A stretch of DNA of 64,000 bases from Flammulina velutipes. Taxonomy: Eukaryota; Basidiomycota; Agaricomycetes; Agaricales; Physalacriaceae. The stretch covers positions 2,418,001 through 2,482,000 of the forward strand of contig CM022375.1 in the NCBI GenBank assembly GCA_011800155.1. Direction: 5' to 3'. The notes below the pieces were generated by a model, which was given only the letters and a program-made list of their open reading frames with translations, was not told where the DNA came from and did not search any database. Both the position numbers and the translations under genes were made by a program. Shown in pieces: positions 34,068 through 45,193 of this stretch (position 1 is the stretch's first letter; each line of letters opens with the position of its first letter).

Positions 34068-34798
34068 ATGGCAGCTCGCGATCTCACATTTTTTCCTCCA
34101 GACGGTACATTTAACTACGATAAAGATGTCAGTGCTATTTATTCTTGTACGCCACAACTACTGATATGACCTCAGGAACATTACAAAGCTCTACACGCGT
34201 CTAGCCCGATCCCGCTCAATGACCTTCCACGCTTTCTAATGGACGGTTTGCTCCCTGGCTTCCACCCCCCAAGGCTCTGGTGTGGATGGCCCCTTGTCGA
34301 TGACACCGTTATAAAACTGGTCGAAAAACATTTCCCTGAGGACGTTTGTTATGACGAGGACGGAGACGCGGACATGATCCTGGCACTTGGTAATCTCTGC
34401 GAGCGTATCCATGAACGCTTCGAAATCCCGCTTGAGCACCAAGAGCGGCTGAAACTTGCTGATATGGGGGATGAGAACGGGGAATCCGTCATCGTTCTCT
34501 GTGTTGGTTGGAACGATGTCGGATTTTCTCCCCTCAAGGAATATATTGAGGTCCTACAGGATGGATTGTTCGAGGGGAAGGAGCCTGAGTGGTATTTGTA
34601 TGCGCACAAGTTTGGATGGACTAAGGATAAGGCTGAAACTGGTGAGTGAGCTTTTTCTTTTGCTTTAACCGTCCCACCGAATGTTGGCTAGATACAACCG
34701 TCGAGGAAATGGTGTCGTTTATTCGTCGAACGAATGCCGGTATGACTGACACCGAGAAACCTGCCAGTGATGTCGTTGAGGCTACCGCGCCCACTTGA
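34068..34798 (+). CDS. WCGW-family protein
   Basis: Exons 34068-34127, 34176-34641 and 34692-34798 give 210 aa. Exon 1: MAARDLTFFPPDGTFNYDKD. Exon 2: EHYKALHASSPIPLNDLP, FLMDGLLPGFHPPRLWCGWP, FEIPLEHQERLKLADMGDE, VLCVGWNDVGFSPLKEYI and EPEWYLYAHKFGWTKD. Exon 3: VEEMVSFIRRTNAG then an acidic tail. It belongs to the plus-strand subgroup with the genes at 40651 and 43640. Conserved Trp and Cys in WCGW and a closing WYL..HKFGW suggest a compact fold. No known domain was recognised. Confidence 0.75.
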
Positions 34799-34939
34799 AA
34801 ACGCATTATAGTGAACCACTATCCTTGTGAACGATGATTCAAATGTGCCGGAAGTAGCAGTCACTCACTGTCCCAATATCTATTTGACCCTTCGATCGTG
34901 ACGAAAGTGGACTATTGGAATTTGGACTAGGTAGTAAAG

Positions 34940-35860
34940 ATGTGGCGCACTCGGTAGTTACCGAAAGCATCCACTTGCAGCCAAACAACCCCACACCGCA
35001 AGGAATGCATCTTGTCCTCATACCACGACATTCTCACCATGGACGACTTTCTTGCTCTTCAAGTAGGACGAGATACCGCACTGATGGCCATGTCGCTTCG
35101 TTACGAATGGTGCGTGCCTTTGCGATATATACGCTCCATCTAACTGACGCCAAGAAAGGCATACATCGTTCCGCACGCTGGTAAAAGCAACAGACGACCT
35201 TGACTAGCGTCCCGCCTGCGCGTCTTTGATCCACACTGGATCCCCCGGCGTCTGGCAGCATTTGACGAACGCCTTCTACGCGTCTTCCATCTCCTTTTCG
35301 CGATACGATCCCTCCGACAGCAGTCCAATCCCTTGTCCCGCTCGTCGTTCATGGTGCACAAAGTGGTTATGACGATCCGCGACACGTTCACCAGTTGTAA
35401 TCGGGATATATGCCCTCCCTTTGCACGTCCGTCGCGAGCTTAGCTTTCCCCCAGTCGCCAGGCCTCCTCTGAGCTCAAGAGGTGGTCGAGGATGATGCAC
35501 TAATGAGGGTGGAACGGTGCAGGAGGAAGGTAGTGGGCGAAATGCCGGATGGTTTGGACGCGACGTAGGCCAGGGCGCAGTCCTCTATGTCTGGTGAGCA
35601 TTGTCGTACATCGTCCGAGCAAGACTGATACCTTCTATCCAGCCCCTACAACTTCTTCGATCAAAGAGACGATGCCCACAGCTCCCACCTCTCGGTATCG
35701 TCGTCCGTGGACCCCTGCCAACGTTGGGTATTGGCGGGCCGTTCGAGGTCTACTAGTCTGGCGCACCCAGGCAAAGCAGAAAATGACGTGAATCGTGTAT
35801 CGGACGGAGGGCTTTTGTCGGGAACGTGGTGCGGACTTTGTCTATTACCCTACGAAATTC
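34940..35860 (+). repeat. palindrome-bearing repeat block with relic exons
   Basis: Begins TGTGGCGC then TCGGTAGTTACCGA (34951-34964), CAGCCAAACA and GGAATGCATCTTGTCCTC. In one frame a relic exon reads ILSSYHDILTMDDFLALQVG before a plausible intron, and several broken frames follow. Related blocks occur near 32.84, 36.90, 38.18, 41.62, 44.52 and 47.76 kb. None has an open frame throughout. I read it as the remains of an unknown gene duplicated together with the WCGW genes. Confidence 0.6.
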
Positions 35861-35985
35861 GATGCGCCCTAGTAGTGCACGGGGAGTCATGATCGATGCG
35901 GCGAACAACTGCTTCGCCATAGAAGACTTCTTCGCTCTGGACAGACATTGACGTACTCGGACGTCGCTGGTTCATATTTTTGTTA

Positions 35986-36031
35986 GCAGTTGAGTATCGA
36001 AACCTTTGGCAGTTGAGTATCGAAACCTTTG
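35986..36031 (+). repeat. 23-bp perfect tandem duplication
   Basis: Two back-to-back copies of a 23-base unit beginning GCAGTTGAGTATCGAAACC, at 35986-36008 and 36009-36031, in the 3' flank of the minus-strand gene ending at 36082. Confidence 0.9.
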
Positions 36032-36081
36032 GCCAGGCTTGAATACTGCATGTAACTACGACATTTTTCTAGCGTATCTCT

Positions 36082-36860
36082 CTACGAAAAGAGCATAAAA
36101 TGTACAACAGCTTTCGAATAGACAGCGGACGCGACTTGAGCAGCCATGATGCGCTCGGAGCGCACCTTTTGGTGCTCTTCCATCAGATCGTCAAGGTTGC
36201 CTTCTGTGGTATTGTTGATACCTGGAGATGGATGAAGTGAATACAGAACTCACGAGGAGAGCCCACGCCTTCGAGTCGGCTCCAATAGAACTTGTCCAGG
36301 TCAACGTACCACTGAGGTTCCTCCCCCTCGAACAATTTATTCTTGACAAGATCAATGACATGTCGGTCTGGGAAATCATTTCGATTGTTGGTCAACGTGA
36401 GCGCCATACTGGCAGGATCACCCTCGTCACCATTCTCATCGCCAACCGTGTTGAGTTCGACGAGAACTCCGAGCTCTCTCTCGACAAGCCCAGGAAGCTT
36501 AAACATGACGACATCCTTGTAAAACCCGTTGTTTTCATCGTTGAACTGTGCGGGAATGATCTCTTCCTCGTAATGCTTCTGGACGAGCTCGACAAAGCCT
36601 TTACGGCCTACGCGCCATCCACACCAGAACGTTGGAGGGTCGAAGCCTTTGACGGATGTTTTGGGAAGGAAGCAGGTTGGGAAATCTTCGATCGGGATGG
36701 GCGTGGAAGCGCTGAACGTTTCGAGGTCCTATGGTGCTAAATGTCAGGAGGGTGGATCATCACACTGAGAGGAGAATGGACGGACATCTAGATTGGGGTG
36801 AATGGTTCCGTCCGAGGGAAGGAAGAAGTGGTCAAACCAGGGTAGGGGGGAGTGTGACAT
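36082..36860 (-). CDS. WCGW-family protein
   Basis: Exons 36786-36860, 36254-36728 and 36082-36203 give 223 aa. Core: WFDHFFLPSDGTIH, FSASTPIPIEDFPTC, GFDPPTFWCGWRVGRKGFVE, VGDENGDEGDPASMALT and EPQWYVDLDKFYWSRLEGVG. The exon 3 tail DLMEEHQKVRSERIMAAQ is extended by about 15 residues relative to the gene at 31687. A palindrome copy (36898-36911) with TGTGGCGT lies only about 28-40 bases upstream of the ATG. The intron 1 donor is GTCCGT, weaker than its neighbours. Function unknown. Confidence 0.75.
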
Positions 36861-37144
36861 GATTGTTGTTGGTTTCTTCGGGTAAATGTGGCGTTTCTCG
36901 GTAGTTGCCGAAAGCGACGAAACAACTTGTCCCAAACTTGTCCTCGTACGGCGACGTGCTCACCCTCTTCTTCTCTTCATATACTCTTCATTATCAGGAA
37001 CATGATTATTTGCGTTGGGAAAGAAAACGGTGTGTTTCCTTACGAATGCATGCATGTTATTACGCTCATTTGGATCCTTGCAACGCCAGGCGTACACGGT
37101 CCCTATACGGGATATACATTAAAATGATGTGTCGCTAGTGAGCG

Positions 37145-37851
37145 TTAAGCGACTGCAGAAGACCTGACATGTGTCGCGTACACTTTCTCGTGTATCTCCC
37201 TCAGTTCATCGAGACTTCCTTCTGCCCGGGCTCGTGAATCTTCGGAAGAGACATCGATTCGGAAAGAAGGACTTACTGCGAGTCAACTTAAGGCTCTAGT
37301 AGACTTCTTCACATCTATATACAACTGCAGTTCCTACCGTTCGAACAACCCCTCCTCGAGAATATCGAATTCCTCCCGGACGGGTTAGTTTCCATGATTG
37401 TCAGCCACCACAAGTGCCTGGTCTTGCCACTCGTCATCGACGCTCTCATCGCCGACCTCGGCAAATTTGACTTGGACTTTGAACTCTTTTTCGACAAGCC
37501 TGGGTAGTTCCAGGAGTGTGGCGTCCTGGTATATATCGACCGTGTCATCCTTACAGTATTCGCGTATGACGACCTCGTCTTTGTAGCGTTTCTCAGCCAA
37601 TTCCCGTAGGCCGATGCGCCATCCGCACCAGAGCATCGGGGGGTCGAAACCGGGGACGATCCATCGAGGAAATAACTCATCCAGCAGATCGTGGTACGGA
37701 ATGGGAGTCGAGGCGCTGTACCTTCTAAACTCTTCCTAATAACGATAATTTGGTGAGTAAACTTGGCTATTGAAGGACAAAGGGAACTTAGCTCGCTTTT
37801 ATATCCAAGAGTCCCGTCTGAGGGAAGAAAGAAGTGTTCGAGCCAACGCAT
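37145..37851 (-). pseudogene. WCGW-family pseudogene with in-frame stops
   Basis: Reads as a family member: MRWLEHFFLPSDGTLGYKSE, FRRYSASTPIPYHDLLDELF, GFDPPMLWCGWRIGLRELAE and VGDESVDDEWQDQALVVADN. It then meets a TAA right after NHGN, a TAG after EEGLFER, and a TGA shortly before the third exon (SLDELREIHEKVYATHVRSS). The intron 1 donor appears to have changed to GC. These lesions cluster in the second half, so the gene seems inactivated. Confidence 0.75.
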
Positions 37852-38079
37852 AGAAGAGCAAGGCACTGGTAGGTTGTTAATGGGACCATAGCTGTCGGGG
37901 TGTCGTTTTAATGAACGGCATGCGACTGTGCTCGTGTTCCATGCACCAGGTCCGCCAGGTCCGCCAGGTAAGATACGATTTATATTCCTTACGTGTTCTC
38001 ACTAGGTCTTACATACGGTCACCACATATTTGATGTGCAAAGACTATCTAAAGGCTTTCAACAACCATCTCCACCCATT

Positions 38080-38124
38080 ATGTCATTTCGTCTGCAAGAC
38101 GGTACGTTTGAGTACGAGAAAGAC
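38080..38124 (+). pseudogene. WCGW-family exon 1 fragment
   Basis: ATG TCA TTT... encodes MSFRLQDGTFEYEKD, matching exon 1 of the plus-strand members, and is followed by the conserved intron start GTCAGTGCTACTTATTCGTG. Within 40 bases the sequence switches to the TGTGGCGC-palindrome block (38177-38190). Exons 2 and 3 are missing. This marks a deletion junction between a gene and the repeat block that normally follows it. Confidence 0.7.
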
Positions 38125-38166
38125 GTCAGTGCTACTTATTCGTGTGCGTCGGACTATTCGACGCAA

Positions 38167-38780
38167 TGTGGCGCATTCGGTAGTTTCCGAAGGCATTCGC
38201 TTGCAGCCAAACAGCGCAACACCATAACGAACACATCTTGTCCTCGTACCACGACATGCTCGCCGTAGACGACTTCCTTGCTCTTCCAGTTCAAACCTTC
38301 CATGATGGCTATATTGCGCTATATTGCTGAAAAAGAAATGTTACGTGTCCTTTGCGACTCATAGATTCCATTTAACTGACTCCAAGAAGGGCATAGATGA
38401 CAGAGCGTTACCGTTTCCGAGCACCTAACAACGATAGAACGAGGGATATCCTCGCTGGGAGCAGTCCGCAAAAGATAATATTGCTTTTGCGCCTGCTCGT
38501 CTCTCTTTCTACTGAAACGCCTGACGCTTGGTAGCACCTGATGCGCGCCTTCAGCGTCCCATTCATCTCCTTGTCGCGCTCTTAATATCTCACATGCACT
38601 TGCACGACCTTTGCAGCCTAGCCCATCGCCCACGACGCGCAAACCCGTTACGTCGGCAGGCGTCGCCACCGCCACCAATTCTTCCGTCCTGATCGCTCTG
38701 TGACTCCCACCCAAATGTTGCGATGCCCATCCATCCGTGTTGGATTTGTGTATATTTGCATTGTGTTGTCAATTACAGTT
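38167..38780 (+). repeat. palindrome-bearing repeat block, copy
   Basis: TGTGGCGC, TCGGTAGTTTCCGA (38177-38190), GCAGCCAAACAGCGC and CATCTTGTCCTCGTACCACG, then a decayed tail resembling 41,780-42,170 (AGAGCGTTA, CCGAGCACC, GAACGAGG, GGGAGCAGTCCGCAAAAGAT, CATCGCCCACGA). No open frame. Confidence 0.6.
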
Positions 38781-38820
38781 CTGAATGGCGACGACTATTT
38801 ACAGAAAGGATAATGCCCTC

Positions 38821-39969
38821 CTAATCTTCCTCCGAGCTCAAGTTGCCACTCTCCATCATTCTGACATATTCATTTTCCACATCGCCCATGACAGTAGTCC
38901 ACGACTTGATGAACTTCTCTGTATATTCTCCGTCCTCGTCCATGATTTCTACGGCAAGCAAAGTCTTCACTCGTACTTTCTTGCCCGAATAGTATTGGCC
39001 ACCCTTGATTTTGGCAAAGGCGATTTCAGGGGTTGACCTCTTGAGAAATCTCTGAAAAATGGCGTACTTGCCGCACGTTGTCATTGTCCAGATCATATGA
39101 AGCGTTGGCCACTGATGGAAGATGAATTGGGCATGCTGGATGACTTGAGGCTTGGCTTTTTCGATTTCCTCTATCGTATCTGTCTTCTCATCTTTTGACG
39201 CGCACTGAGGAGGAACTTTGACTTCCACGGATACGGCCGGCATAAATGCATCTTTTGCATTTCTGGCCTCGTTGAATGCGTCTTCACGTGCGCGCGCGTA
39301 AAAAATACCATCTGTGATACGGATAAATCGCAAAGGTATGTTGTCCGCTACCGTTGAGGTTGATGTATCCGAGGTGTGGCTATCTGGTGGCCTCGAAACC
39401 CGCTTCAAGGTAGCTCGGTTGCCCTTGCTCGAACGCATCTCCCAATCTTGTCCCATATCTACATTTTGACATCAAAAATCTTTCAATCAGACGGAAGAGA
39501 TGGACATACTACTAAATTTCAGATTTTTCAGCTCTCTCGGGACTGACGGTGGCGCTGGCTGATTGTCGGTATCCCTATGAGGATCATCGAGTTCAAAGTC
39601 CTTGTACTCGTTGTCCTCCATATCATCCAGTTCTTCTTGACTGACAGTGGTCCTTGCAATGAGCTCGGCCTGCGGAGCCCCTTCAAGGCGAAGTTGACTG
39701 TTGCCAGCGGAGAATAGGGCACATAGAAATGGCATGATAGTTCCAAAGATAAGACCATAGTATGGGTGCTCTCGTGTTTGACTTGATTTTTCAAGGAATT
39801 GTAGGCGGATAGATTCTGCATGATCTGATACCTCAATGGTAACTTTGGTTGGCCAGTTTTTCTTTTTGGCTTGAGAGTTAAACTGAGGATTGCGCTGGTG
39901 GATATGAATATGGGTAATATCTAGGAAGATTGACAGTAGGCTTACTTGGAAGAGTGGAAGGTCGGACAT
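38821..39969 (-). CDS. unknown protein, possible PD-(D/E)XK-like fold
   Basis: Exons 39946-39969, 39510-39894 and 38821-39458 give 348 aa. An N-terminal acidic middle region (EELDDMEDNEYKDFELDD) precedes a C-terminal half containing AREDAFNEARNAKDAF, VSVEVKVPP, KPQVIQHAQFIFHQWPTLHM and MTTCGKYAIFQRF. The E-x-K strand followed by a Q..H.Q helix and a strand with aromatic residues recalls the nuclease-like N-terminal region of fungal FunK1-type proteins. That comparison is by eye and weak. There is no kinase domain. It stands between WCGW-family copies and shows no relation to them. Confidence 0.6.
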
Positions 39970-40541
39970 GTTGGTGATGATTATGGGAAGTGATAGTTTG
40001 AGGGTTTTTATATGCTTTCAACGACTTTGCTGAGCCAATCGGAAATAAGGCCCACAATTTGCTTGCCGCTGTTGCCTAGGATAAGAATCTCGTACGAAGC
40101 ACGACACCGGGTCGAGATGGAAATCCAACTAAGGAATAATGGAATTCGCGGAGGTCAATCCCGCAGCACCTGGGAATATTTTGTACTCCGAAGCTCCCTT
40201 GAGAAGTAGCTGCGGAAACGGAGTACACTCTCTGAGTCACTGAGCAGTGAGAAGTAACGCGGAGGCTGTACACCTTGTTACATTTGCGAAACAAAGACGA
40301 TCACAGAGAATAGTCAATAAAATCTCGAAATAGGAAGGAAAATCATAATGTCCTTGTTAACTATGTGCGGCATGAACCACGAGCTTTACAGTTTCGAATA
40401 TGATAATCTGTCCGATGTATATTAGATAGAGGCGGGTGAGAGATGTACGGCGGAGCGTGGGAAGGATCTGGATGCTGTGTCGTGATCCGGGGAACTTGTG
40501 GGAACAATGTGGGAACTTGAAGTTGTTACAGAAGACGACTC

Positions 40542-40576
40542 TGAGTCACAATCAATGTGACCACATTCATATAAAA
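40542..40576 (+). promoter_or_regulatory. TGAGTCA box and TATA of WCGW gene
   Basis: TGAGTCACAATCAATGTGAC at 40542 is followed by TATAAAAG at 40569-40576, 75 bases before the ATG at 40651. The same block (one base different) precedes the gene at 43640. TGAGTCA is the consensus of Gcn4/AP-1-type bZIP factors, so control by such a factor is possible. Confidence 0.55.
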
Positions 40577-40650
40577 GCTGGCAGCCTGCTACTACAGACA
40601 TCATCTCTGAACTTGTTCACGCGTCTGCATCATACCTTTCGACTACGACT

Positions 40651-41373
40651 ATGACTACTCGCGATCTCACCTTTCTTCCGCCAGACGGTACTTTCAATTA
40701 CAACAAAAAGGTTAGTGCTAATCACTTATGTACGCCACAGAGTACTGACGTGACCATAAGAAACATTACAAAGACCTACACGCATCTACCCCAATCCCGC
40801 TTCATAAAATTCCGAAGCTATTAATGGATGGATTCTTCGACGGCTACCATCCTCCAAGGCTGTGGTGTGGGTGGCCCCTTGGCGACGACGGCGCTGCGAA
40901 GCTGTTTGAAAAGCATTTCCCGCAGGAAGCTACCTACGACGAGGACGGAGACCTGGATACAATCGACGCAATCGGTAGTCTCCGCAAGCGCCTCTATGAG
41001 CACTTCCAAATCCCGCCCGAAGACCAAACACGAATCTTACTCCCCGACATGGGAGACGAGAATGGGAGACCCGTCATAATGCTCTGCGTCGGTTGGAACG
41101 ATGTAGATTTTTCTCCCTTCACGGAATACATCGAGCTCTTCCAGCATAGGCTGTTTGAGGGGAAGGAGCCTCAGTGGTATTTGAGCGCGCACAAGTTTGG
41201 ATGGACGAAGGATAAAGAGTCTAAGACTGGTAAGTTATCTGTTCCTTGTGTCGTCTTGATAATTTATGTGGCGTCTACTAGAAACAACTGTTGAGGAAAT
41301 GGTGGCGTTTATTCGAGGGGTGAATGAGGGCATCGTTAAGGAGGCGCAGACTTCTCAGGCTACGTCCACTTGA
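40651..41373 (+). CDS. WCGW-family protein
   Basis: Exons 40651-40710, 40761-41229 and 41282-41373 give 206 aa. MTTRDLTFLPPDGTFNYNKK, then KHYKDLHASTPIPLHKIP, MDGFFDGYHPPRLWCGWPLG, FQIPPEDQTRILLPDMGDE, MLCVGWNDVDFSPFTEYIEL and PQWYLSAHKFGWTKD; exon 3 VEEMVAFIRGVNEG. Closest relatives are the genes at 34068 and 43640. A shared promoter block with TGAGTCA and TATA lies upstream. No signal peptide. Function unknown. Confidence 0.75.
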
Positions 41374-41621
41374 CAACGCAATAGCCAACGGTAATCGTAG
41401 AGTCGTCTCCCAATATTAGGTAGAATTGTATATTGAAATGTTATAGCTATCAACAAGCTCATCTTCTTGGGAACGGTGTTTTCATGGTGACGGGAGCAAC
41501 AACCACGCGAACTATCGAGTCCCTTAGCAGTGTAATGTTTCATAGGGCGTATTGAACCATCTACTCCCAGCTAGCAAATACATTTTTGATTGCGCACTAT
41601 GTAATATGTATGTACGCGCTC

Positions 41622-43200
41622 TCGGTAATTACCGAAAACATTGGCGTGCAGCCAAACAGCGCCACACCAGTGGGAATGCATCTTGTCCTCTTACCACGAT
41701 GTGCTCGCCATGGACGACTTTCTTCGTCGATAACTCTTTTATCCTCGCGAACCAGATGCAGCACTGATGTCCATATTGCTCCTTTACGCTGGGAAAGAAA
41801 AGGTGCGTTTCCTTGCGATCCATAGAGTCCATTCGACTGACGCCAAGAATGGCAGAGCGTTAGCGTTTCCGAGCACCGAGGGACGATAGAACGAGGAGTA
41901 TTCTGGCTGGGAGCAGTCCGCAAAAGATGATCTTGCCCACTAGCATTTTGCGCCTCCGCGTTTCTCTTCCTACTGGAGAGCCTGACGCTTGGTAGCACCC
42001 GATGCGCGTCTTCGACGTCCCCTTCATTCCCTCGTCGCACTGTGGATACCTACCATGCAATTTCGCGACATTTCTGGCCTAGCCCATCGCCCACGATGCG
42101 CAAACCCGTTACATCGGCAGGCGTCGCAACTGCACCAGTTCCTGCCTCCAATTTTATCGTTCTCTCTGCTACTTCCGCATGGTCGTCACGAGCTTGGTCT
42201 TTTTCCAGCCGTCGGGCTTCCCCTTCCGAGCTCAGTGGGTGGATGCGCGGACGAGATTGCAACAGTATCGTACAGCAGGACAAGACTGGGGTGAAATGGC
42301 CGATGGACTGGACTGGTGCGCCCAAGAGTCGTCAACGGAGGCTACATCATGTCTGGTAAATAATATTACGCTCTGTGCCGCGCGCAAGACTGATACCTTC
42401 CATCTAGCTCCTACAGCGTCTGCGGCCAAAGAGACGATGCCTCCATCCTCCCTCACATTCCCGTCTGTGCACGCCTCCCACCCTTTGTGAACGGCGAGCT
42501 ATTCCAATGTTCACTGTTTACTACCGAGGCGTCATACTCAAGCGACTTTGTCACACTGTCCCTTCCCTCTTCGTCGGCGCCATCTTCCTACCGCTCTGAA
42601 ATCAACTTCGTCGATTTTCCCTTTTCCTTCGAGTTCCACCTAGGACGCCTTGCACATTGTCTGCGTCGTCTACTTCCCCCAGAGCAAGCAGGTTGAGGAG
42701 GATGCATCGACTGGTTCGGCAGATCAGCTTCCATCAGTTCAGAGACAATGGCGAGGAGGCTGGCAGCCAGAGGAGGCGGATGGGTACAAGGAAGCCACTT
42801 CTCGCCACTTCTCGGGGGTTGGATGAAGTGTTCGACCCCTTCTCGTCGCTTCTTCTAGGGTTCGTGCTGGTTCCAGTGTGGACATCTGGGACCAACAATG
42901 CTGGTTGGTTACTTACAATGTATTCTGTGGCCAGATCGTTTACCTCTCCGAGCAACTTTACATATGTCCTCGATTCCATTCTTACAATCGTTGCCTCTCT
43001 TCTACAGTTATCGTTATACAGCGTTCCCAATTCCATCCGAAATACCAGTGGATGCATAGTAGCTGCGGCTGGACCGAAAACTCGGGCTGTTGGGCTCAAT
43101 TGGGGATGAGGAGCCCGAACCGATACCACCAGATCCTGCGTAGTTTCTTGCCACCAGGACGGTACACAAATGGACACCATTTACCCAAAGTAAGTCGCCT
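41622..43200 (+). repeat. palindrome-bearing repeat block with relic frames
   Basis: Starts with the perfect palindrome TCGGTAATTACCGA (41622-41635), then GCAGCCAAACAGCGCCACAC and CATCTTGTCCTCTTACCACG. Further on, frames with PTASAAKETMPPSSL (about 42,412) and NGELFQCSLFTTEASY (about 42,490) match frames in the block at 44,521-45,070. Stops and shifts break every frame. The block is probably the decayed copy of one or two unknown genes. Confidence 0.6.
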
Positions 43201-43377
43201 TTTGCAATGAGTATCATGGTCTGAAGCATGTATTAGTAACACTCGGGGCTACGTTCTGTGGTATATATGCGACACTCTGGCGTCAGTTGCTGAGTGCATT
43301 GGAGGATTCCTGCGCCTTACCGTCCGCCTTTGCACTTGGTGAGATAGTAACCACCTCGTTTGCAAGTTTGCCTGACC

Positions 43378-43557
43378 ATGTCATCGCAGCCGTCCGATAT
43401 TGACCATTTGAGCACTGAATCTTGGATGGACCTTGCCGATAATGAGCCTCTCCAAGGGGACTTCGGGAGCATCGCCAGAGTCACCCAAAACACGGTTTAC
43501 AAGTGGAACGACGAAATGAACAGGATCACACAAGAACCTGAGTCACAATCAACGTGA
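43378..43557 (+). pseudogene. APH-type phosphotransferase, N-terminal fragment
   Basis: The frame MSSQPSDIDHLSTES..GDFGSIARVTQNTVYKWNDEMNRIT equals the first 48 or so residues of the copy at 45194, then runs straight into the promoter block of the next WCGW gene (TGAGTCACAATCAACGTGAC at 43539). The stop TGA lies inside that block. The upstream 120 bases (TATATATG.GACACTCTGGCGTC) are also shared with the other copy. It is a junction product of segmental duplication. Confidence 0.7.
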
Positions 43558-43639
43558 CCGCTTTCATATAAAAGCTAACGGAGGCGGTCAACTAAAACAT
43601 TGTCTCTTATTCGCATTTTCGGACAACAACATCTTCACC

Positions 43640-44362
43640 ATGCCAGCTCGCAATCTTACTTTTCTACCACCAGACGGTACATTCAATTACGATAAAGAGG
43701 TCAGTGTTATTTAGTGTTGTGCGCCACATAGTACTGACATGGCATCAGGAACATTACAAAGACCTACACGCATCCACCCCAATCCCGCTCAACGATCTTC
43801 CACTGTTCTTAATGGATGGATTCTTCCATGGTTTCCATCCTCCAAAGCTCTGGTGTGGATGGCCTCTGGGTGGGGACGGTGCCTTCAAGCTGATCGAAGA
43901 TCATTTCCCCGAGGAAATTTCGTATGATGTGGACGGAAACCCGCAAAAATCTGACGCGATTGCAAGTCTTCGCGGACGTATCTACCAGGAGTTCCAGATC
44001 CCCCCGGAGCACCAAGCGCGTGTGCAATTGCCCGATATGGGAGACGAAGATGGGGAAACACTCATGATGCTGTGTGTCGGTTGGAACCATCCAAAGTTTG
44101 GTCCTTTTAAGGAATATATTGAGTCGATCCAGTATAGGCTGTTTGGAGGGAAGGAGGCGCAGTGGTATTTGTGTGCGCACGATTTTGAATGGCGTGTGGA
44201 TGAGAATATCAAACCGCGTGAGTTTTGTGATTATGGTGTGTTGATGGATGCTCATACGGAAGTGTACTAGGACTCCCTCTTGAAACCGTGGTGGCGCTCA
44301 TTCGTAAGGCGGGCAATGCTGAAGCAGAGCAGACTGATCCGGAGGCCACATCAACTGCTTGA
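43640..44362 (+). CDS. WCGW-family protein
   Basis: Exons 43640-43699, 43749-44217 and 44271-44362 give 206 aa; exon 2 has exactly the same length as in the gene at 40651. MPARNLTFLPPDGTFNYDKE, then EHYKDLHASTPIPLNDLP, FLMDGFFHGFHPPKLWCGWP, FQIPPEHQARVQLPDMGDED, MLCVGWNHPKFGPFKEYIES and AQWYLCAHDFEWRVDE; exon 3 TVVALIRKAGNAEAEQ. TATAAAAG lies at 43567-43574. Function unknown. Confidence 0.75.
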
Positions 44363-44520
44363 AGATGTAATAGTCAAACGGAATTGTTCTTTATTATCAT
44401 GTGAATTTCTATTGGAGTAATTGAATCGGTCCAGTGCATCTCACACTATGGTGAACTTTGTATGTGTAATAAGCTCTTGATTGTCATTGAGGAAGAGAAG
44501 GGAAGAGATGCCGTGCGCTC

Positions 44521-45070
44521 TCGGTAATTACCGAAAGCTTCGTTTTGCAGGGCGACCAAACAGCGCCCCCACAACTTGCATCTTGTCATCGTACAACGAC
44601 ATACCTCGCGATCGTAACAATGCCTTTTCACCAGATCTTTTGTCCCTCGGCCACTTTCGCTTGGTCCTCACGAGCTTGATCTTTTCCCAACCGTCAGGCT
44701 TCTCCGCGTCATTCGGCCAGTGCGCGGACGAAATTGGAACGGTATCGTGCAGGAGGACAGTACTGGGGAGAAATGGCGGATGGGCTTGATTGGCGCGCCC
44801 AAGAGTCGTCAAGGAATGTTGTATCATGTCTGGTAAATAATCTTACGCACTGTGCTGCTCGCAAGACTGATACCTCCATCTAGCTCCTACAGCGTCTGCG
44901 GCCAAAGAGACGATGCCCTCCCTCCTCCCTGACATTCTCGCCCATGGATGCCTCCCGCCGTTTGTGAACGACGGGCTATTCCAATGTTCAGTGTTTACTA
45001 CCGAGGCGTCGTATCCAGGCGACTTTGACACCTCTTGGTCGTCGCCATCTCCCTACCACTCCGGAATCAA
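44521..45070 (+). repeat. palindrome-bearing repeat block, copy
   Basis: Perfect palindrome TCGGTAATTACCGA (44521-44534), then CAAACAGCGCCCCC and GCATCTTGTCATCGTACAAC. Later it shares GAGCTTGATCTTTTCCC, GGGAGAAATGGCGGATGG and AAAGAGACGATGCC with the block at 41.6-42.5 kb. No continuous frame. Confidence 0.6.
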
Positions 45071-45193
45071 CTCCGTCGTATATATGTGACACTCTGGCGT
45101 CGGTGGCGGAATTCATTGGAGGACTCCTGCCATATCGTCCGCCTTTGCACTTGGTCAGATATTCATCGCTTTCTTTACAACTTTGCCTGACAA

